Below are positions 58,571 to 64,000 of a DNA stretch of 64,000 nt, piece after piece. The translations under genes were made by a program, and so were the position numbers. Each line of letters begins with the position of its first letter. Position 1 is the stretch's first letter. The stretch comes from Campanula takesimana (Eukaryota > Streptophyta > Magnoliopsida > Asterales > Campanulaceae): NCBI GenBank assembly GCA_026119855.1, contig JAOWBW010000249.1:310001-374000 (forward strand). Direction: 5' to 3'. The notes under the pieces are model-generated. The model was given only the letters and a program-made list of their open reading frames with translations. It was not told the DNA's origin and did not search any database.

Positions 58571-59876
58571 TATATACTAAAACAAAAGCAGCTGACATCA
58601 TCATTGACACATAACAGCTCTACATTAAAAAAATTCCCTCCAAAATCACTAGATGATGTCATCCATCATTTATTAAATCAATTAATTAAATTATAACTAT
58701 TTACTTTAAATATTTATCTTTGCATTAATTGATATGCAAATTTACTACAATGAGCCCACAACATCCTCTCTCCCCTCCACACTTTTTTTTTTTTATTTCC
58801 TCCCTATTCCCCTCCACTTATTATTTGCAACAAATTTCACTATAGTGGGCATTTTAGTGTTATAGTGTGAAATATAGTGTCCATTGGAGATGCCCTTATT
58901 TCACACTATAACACTAAAATACCCACTATTCATTCCTCCAATGGACACTATATTTTACACCAAATTTGGTGTAAATGAATAGTGTTACACCAAATTTGGT
59001 GTAAAACTATTCATTTACACCAAATTTGGTGTAATAGTTTCACTTGTCACATTTAGTCCCTCTAAATTTTAAAAACTCACACATTGTAAATTATGTTAAT
59101 TAACTTATATGTTAATAAATTATATAATATATTTTACTTAATTATTAAAGTACAATGCATAAAAATAATTATAAAAACATAATATTATATCATCTCAATT
59201 AAAAGAGAGGGGTTTATATGTAAAATCATAGACTTCAAGTATTGTTTGTGTAACAATGAGTGTTAGTGGAAAAATAAGGTGGATAGAGAATATTCTTTTT
59301 TAGTGTGAAAAATAGTGTGATACATTGGAGAAGATTTTTATTTAGTGTAACATTTGGTGTAAAACTTACACCAAATTTGGTGTTCTCCATTGGAGATGCC
59401 CTAATATAGGGATAACTTAGAAATAGTAGATAAATATGTTTGAGATGGAATGAATAATTTAAATTAGTTTCTAAAATATGAAACTGAAAAAACTCACAAT
59501 CTCGATTTCTCAATAAATAAATAAATCTTATTGCTTTAGTTTTTAAACAATTTTTAAGCTAGTTTTAATTTGTAGTATAGTTAATTTTATTTCTTTAATA
59601 AACCAGATTTTGGATTATTAAAATAAAATTTTACATTAGTATGTATAGTGGAACTTTTATAATTTTCTTGAATATGAACAGCTAATATTCTTTTTAGTAT
59701 TTATTTTTTAAGAAAATATCATAATAAGTGTTTATTTTTATTATAAATCAACCTCATAATGACAATACTATGAAATTGCTAAAGGTCATGTATGTATTTA
59801 TGCTACTAAAACAATTTAAATGTTCGTTTTTTGTTTAAAGATATTATATGCCGTGCATCGCACGGGATTAATCTAG
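58571..59876 (+). mobile_element. Non-autonomous Helitron
   Basis: The right end has the hairpin CCGTGC-ATC-GCACGG (59,851-59,865), then GATTAAT and CTAG (59,873-59,876) followed by T, the classic Helitron terminus. The left end is probably near CTATATACTAAAACAAAAGC. The interior holds an inverted-repeat block (58,840-59,402). No Rep/helicase frame. The left boundary is approximate. Confidence 0.75.
58840..59402. repeat. Inverted-repeat block with ACACCAAATTTGGTGT palindromes
   Basis: The 16-bp palindrome ACACCAAATTTGGTGT occurs near 58,964, 58,989, 59,018 and 59,365. CCATTGGAGATGCCCT words near 58,882 and 59,387 look like MITE ends. Probably a MITE nested in the Helitron. Confidence 0.75.
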
Positions 59877-60330
59877 TCTATATCTATGTTTAAGTCCGCC
59901 ACTAGTGCATCCAATTCAAATGTCTAATCAAAATAATTTGATCATTTAAAAAAATGTTTTAATTAAGACAAACATATTCTCAAAAAAATTTTTAGGAAAA
60001 CAATAAAGTTACAAAAATACGTATAAAATGTAATTTATAAAATGAAGTATCATAATTATTTTTGTATTTTTAATTGAAATGTTTCGGGTTTCCTATCGAT
60101 CGATGTACAATGAAATATTAAAAAATTAAAACAAAGGTAAAGAGTATCCTGCTTTCGTGTCACATTCTCATTGGCTTCAATCAACAATCAGGGTCCCATT
60201 CCCACTTCCCCGTCTCATCACCGCCACATTTTAAACCGTCCGATCTCTCCCAAACTGGGCCCCACCACTACTCCATCCTCGTTCTAGTAGAAATGAAAAA
60301 AAAATACAAGACGAAGACTAAGAAGTTCGG
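59877..60330 (+). promoter_or_regulatory. Upstream region of STY13-like gene
   Basis: AT-rich up to about 60,150, then more GC-rich, with no clear TATA box. A (CT)n tract at 60,335-60,430 lies in or just upstream of the leader, a common core-promoter feature in plants. Confidence 0.45.
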
Positions 60331-60371
60331 AGCTTCTCTCTCTCTCTCCTTGTTCTTTCTCCGTCGTCGTC

Positions 60372-60405
<34 letters not shown>

Positions 60406-60578
60406 TTCTATCACTATCTATCTCTCTCTCTAGACTAGTTCGTACTAGTGTGAGGTTTCAGGAAGGAATTTTAGGGCTGTGAATTTGTGCACATTCGATC
60501 TCGATATCCGCGTCTCTGGTAATCGTGTTTGACCCGGTCAATCATCGGAATATCGCACTCGTACCTCTCTCGATCGAG

Positions 60579-61307
60579 GTAATTTCTCCCCTTTTCCGTC
60601 AATTTAGAGCTCGATCACTTTGTTTGTTTGTATACTTTGTGGTTTGAGTTTGTATTTGCTTGAATTGAAGTGAAATGGTAGCTAATTTCAACTCTTTTTA
60701 AGTTTTGATTGTCTTTGAAATGTTGAAGTTTGAGATAATTAGTGCAATTTGTATGTTTTTGGGGGGTGGGGGGTTGATTGATTGTTTGTTATTGTTATTT
60801 TGGTGTTTAGAGAAACTAATTGAGGAAATGGTAATTAGGTTTTTGTTGAAATTATTGTTATATTGTGTCCATTTAGTGGCTAGCGTGAAAAAGGTTTGAT
60901 GAGTAGCGGAAAACTTGCTAATTAGGGTATAATTGTTGTCAATTGTACATGTTTTTTTTGTATATCATCAATTGATTTTTCGGCTTAAAAGACATCAGTT
61001 ACATGGTTTGGATGTAGTGGGTTTTTGTGTATGGGGTTTCATATACTGGAATCTAATTCAATTCTCGTACTCCCTCCTGATCACCACTCAAAATAAAATA
61101 ATAAAATAATAATAATTAACACCTAGGCTCTCAAGCCTTTTAATTTAGAATAGGTAAAAGATAATAACTTTTTTGATTCAACACACATCTCACACCATTT
61201 CCTTGTTACTTCATTAGTATATAAGTGCTCTTTTTTTTTTTTTGGGTCTTGGGGTCAGGATGTGCGTACCTGCTTGGGAACTTAAATTTTGAATGATCAT
61301 TTTGCAG
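60579..61307 (+). other. 5' UTR intron of STY13-like gene
   Basis: Donor CGATCGAG/GTAATT and acceptor TTTTGCAG/GTTTGG. The leader exon upstream is rich in CGAT words. The start codon lies 90 bases into the next exon. Confidence 0.6.
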
Positions 61308-61397
61308 GTTTGGTTGAGCAGGGGTGTTGGACCATTAGGTTCTTACTAATGCTGAAGTGATAAGAAGACTTTGAAGGTTAACGCTGTGTTGGTAAAA

Positions 61398-62299
61398 ATG
61401 TTGGAGGGTCCAAAGTTTACCGGGATTATAGGGCTAAATAATAACCATGATCATTTCATTGATTTGTCTCAAGGGTTCTACCATAAACTTGGTGAGGGTT
61501 CCAACATGTCAATCGACAGTTTTAATAGCTTGCAAATGAGCAATGGTGGAGGGTCTGTTGCAATGTCTGTTGATAATAGTAGTGTTGGATCAAATGATTC
61601 CCACACTCGCATCTTAAATCACCAAGGTCTGAAGCCTGTCAATAATAACTACTCTGTTGCTCAGAGTGTTAACCGAGGAAGAGTCTCTCAAGGCTTGAGT
61701 GACGATGCCCTGGCTCAAGCTCTAATAGACCCTCGTTTGCCAACACAGGGGCTTGAGAATTTCGACGAGTGGACAATTGATCTGAGGAAGCTGAACATGG
61801 GGCCCGCCTTTGCCCAAGGAGCTTTCGGGAAACTCTACAAGGGCACATACAATGGTGAAGATGTGGCCATCAAGCTTCTGGAGAGACCAGAAAATGACTT
61901 AGAGAGGGCACACTTGATGGAGACACAATTTCAGCAGGAAGTCATGATGTTGGCCCAATTAAAGCACCCAAACATAGTGCGATTTATTGGTGCATGTCGT
62001 AAACCCATGGTTTGGTGTATTGTCACAGAGTATGCAAAGGGAGGTTCCGTTCGGCAGTTTTTGGCCAAACGACAGAATAGATCAGTGCCTTTGAAATTGG
62101 CAGTAAAGCAGGCCTTGGATGTCGCAAGGGGAATGGAGTATGTGCATGAGCTCACTTTAATTCACAGGGATTTGAAGTCAGACAATCTTCTAATCTCTGC
62201 TGATAAATCAATAAAGATTGCTGACTTTGGGGTTGCTCGAATTGAGGTGCAAACTGAAGGAATGACCCCAGAAACGGGGACATACCGCTGGATGGCTCC
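61398..62299 (+). CDS. STY13: Raf-like protein kinase, STY13-type, first coding exon
   Basis: Cytosolic Ser/Thr (dual-specificity type) kinase of the plant group C Raf-like MAPKKK class. The start ATG (MLEGPKFTGIIGLNNNHDHF) matches the conserved family N-terminus; the upstream in-frame codons lack an ATG. About 300 residues are in the window: a Ser/Asn-rich N-terminal region, EWTIDLRKLNMG just before the domain, Gly loop AQGAFGKLYKG (about 139-149), catalytic Lys159 in VAIKLL, HRDLKSDNLL (Asp258), DFG (Asp276) and the activation segment to GTYRWMAP. The exon ends in the Pro codon at a GTAAGC donor. The remaining C-lobe exons lie beyond 64,000, so the gene is cut by the window edge, not broken. 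Very high similarity to the family in all motifs; probably functional. Confidence 0.92.
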
Positions 62300-64000
62300 G
62301 TAAGCTACTTACTCTTGGGCTTTCGCTTATTTTACTCTCCTGCCACTTAGTCTATCATTTGATATCTCCTTTAATGTTCTGTCTACCAACAAATGGACCA
62401 TTCTCTTAATCTGTTATTTGACTTATTTTTTTTTTTAATAAATTAGAACAAAGTTTGTTTGGATTTGTGGTTGCATTGTGTGGGTTTACAGTTGTAAGCG
62501 AACTACCATGCTGCCATAAGTCTGAAGTTTTTTCTGTTAGCTATTTGTTTTTTTACCCACTTTGGGTTATGAAGAAGGCTGAGGGAAGCATAGGTTAATG
62601 CAAATCTGCTACTTTTTTTTAGTTGCATCCTTAAGCCTCCTTGATTTCTTGTCTGCTAGGTCTGTAGTCACCCTTTTGTCTCTCTTTCTGTCTCTTTGGA
62701 TGAAGTACCACTCGCTGTCAAGTCTAGCCGGCTGTGTGGTTTTGATTGGCATGAATTTACCTTTTGTTACTGTGCGATTCTTTTATCATTTTTCTATGGT
62801 AGGTTTGCATGCTTTGACTGTTTGTCATTGATTTGGTCATTATAACATCTGATGTAATGTGGATCATTTTTCTATTGACAGTTTTCATTCACCGTTGGAA
62901 AATTAACTGGTGTAATGATGAATGAAGTTTTTGGTTGATTATTGAGCAGCAGGTGTTATCTCTACTAGACAGTTAGGTCATTTATAGACTCACTAAAATT
63001 GGGATGTTTGACACTAGCAAGACTTTATGTGCCTTTTCAAAATTTTTATACACCAGAATCTGAGATGAATAGTTTTGTGCTTCGTTGATGCTTAATTGAC
63101 CATGGTAAGGTGATGGGTCACATTTTTGTTCAACAGAACTTGTTAAATGAGGCCATTTGGGCAATTGTGTTGCGAACCGAGTTTTTTTTGGGCTCGCATT
63201 TATACTTGATGCTCCTTTGTTGGAGTGTCAATGAGTTTTCCTATCTTTCTTCTTCCTTTGTCTGTTTTATGGGGACAAGTACAGGGCAATAGAAGTGAGA
63301 AAACCTAGACATGACGCTCGTCTAGCAGCCTTACTCTAATAACATGCTATTGCTGCGCTAGTGGTGTATTAGCCAACTTTTTTTTGCTGTTCTGTTATGA
63401 GAAACACTTTTGGAGATTATGTTGATACCTTTTCCATCAAGTTGGAAGCTCTTATCTTTTCAAGGGTTTGAGAAGCTGTCTAATATGTGAGTTTTCTTGA
63501 GTGTATCCAAGCATCTTTGAATTTGCAGATCTGATTATCTCATTAGTGAATTAGATTGTGCAACCGTGAGATGTATGGTGGACATTGATTTCTTCCAATG
63601 TATGGCTGAGATACTTGGCAACAAGTAGGGATGGCAAAAATCCCGAACCCGAAAAGACCCGCTCCTAATGGGAAGGGTTTGGGACATGTTTTTCAAAACC
63701 CGACGGGTTTGGGACGGGTTCGGGATTACCATAAACCCGCCCCGTTTATCCCGAACCCGGCTAATATACTCCCTCCGTCCCATCTGAATTAGGATTTTTT
63801 CTCTCCGGGCACGGGGATTAAGGATTATTAGTTTTCTATTGAGAAAAGTGGTAATGAGTTAGAATTAAGACATTTTAACCTTTATACTTGATCACTAATC
63901 AGTTGTAACAAAGAAAAACATTAAATTACAAATTACAATAAAAATGTACAGTTCATCCAAATTCAAAAGTTTCAACACCATTGCTTCAAAAAAAAAAAAG
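62300..64000 (+). other. Intron 1 of STY13-like gene, open at window end
   Basis: No second coding exon is found in 1.7 kb. Repeats: 63,627-63,768 has GGGATGGCAAAAATCCCGAA and inverted CCCGAACCCG/CGGGTTCGGG words typical of a decayed transposon end. A MITE start CTCCCTCCGTCCCATC is at 63,769 with no partner before the edge. Confidence 0.6.

Noticed and set aside
63535..63783. Minus-strand frame near the right edge
   Set aside because: Made of inverted CCCGAACCCG words and a MITE end in the kinase intron.
62300..64000. Second coding exon of the STY13-like kinase
   Set aside because: I looked for the expected continuation after MAP (a segment like VDVYSFG) in all forward frames and found none; it must lie beyond the window.

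Overview
The window is nuclear DNA of a flowering plant, most likely a eudicot with a repeat-rich genome. The evidence is spliced genes with plant-only families (an SBP-box SPL transcription factor with a miR156 site, a Raf-like STY13-type kinase, a plant mobile domain protein), nested LTR retrotransposons primed by initiator-Met tRNA, and dense MITEs. I cannot name the species. All exon joins were read by eye from splice signals and reading frame.

Layout. 1-~6,690: a decayed Ty1/Copia element (SIRE-like gag and pol), unusually rich in the hexamer TGCGCA. 7,150-24,351: a Ty3/Gypsy chromovirus (Tekay-like) with a truncated 5' LTR, split by a younger Gypsy element (12,553-21,816) that has near-identical 2.29-kb LTRs and a short target-site duplication. 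24,352-29,531: two minus-strand transposon-associated genes, a truncated Mutator/FAR1-type transposase and a plant mobile domain (PMD) gene. Short hairpin repeats (TCGTGTA...CACGAAA) lie between them, and a 94-bp near-perfect palindrome lies in PMD intron 1. 29,640-31,240: a candidate promoter and a decayed tandem repeat. 31,756-38,529: a minus-strand receptor-like cytoplasmic kinase gene broken in its last exon by a 2.1-kb solo Gypsy LTR with an intact ACGTT duplication. 39,800-45,550: DNA-transposon relics (PIF/Harbinger, hAT, Mutator MITEs), a SIRE-type LTR and microsatellites. 48,297-56,005: an SPL2/10/11-like gene in four coding exons, with a GC-AG first intron and a 5.7-kb third intron packed with transposons and an exact 599-bp tandem duplication. 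57,200-59,880: LTR, hAT and Helitron relics. 60,330-64,000: promoter, 5' UTR intron and first coding exon of an STY13-like kinase that runs off the right edge.

The two genes likely to be working are the SPL gene (age and phase-change transcription factor, silenced by miR156) and the STY13-like kinase. The receptor-like kinase is interrupted, and every transposon protein carries stops or frameshifts. The most unusual signal is shared across transposon families: several unrelated LTRs carry small sets of repeated CG-rich palindromic words (GGGCGGCCGCCC, CACGGCCGTG, GGAGGCGCGCGCACCC) in an otherwise AT-rich LTR.
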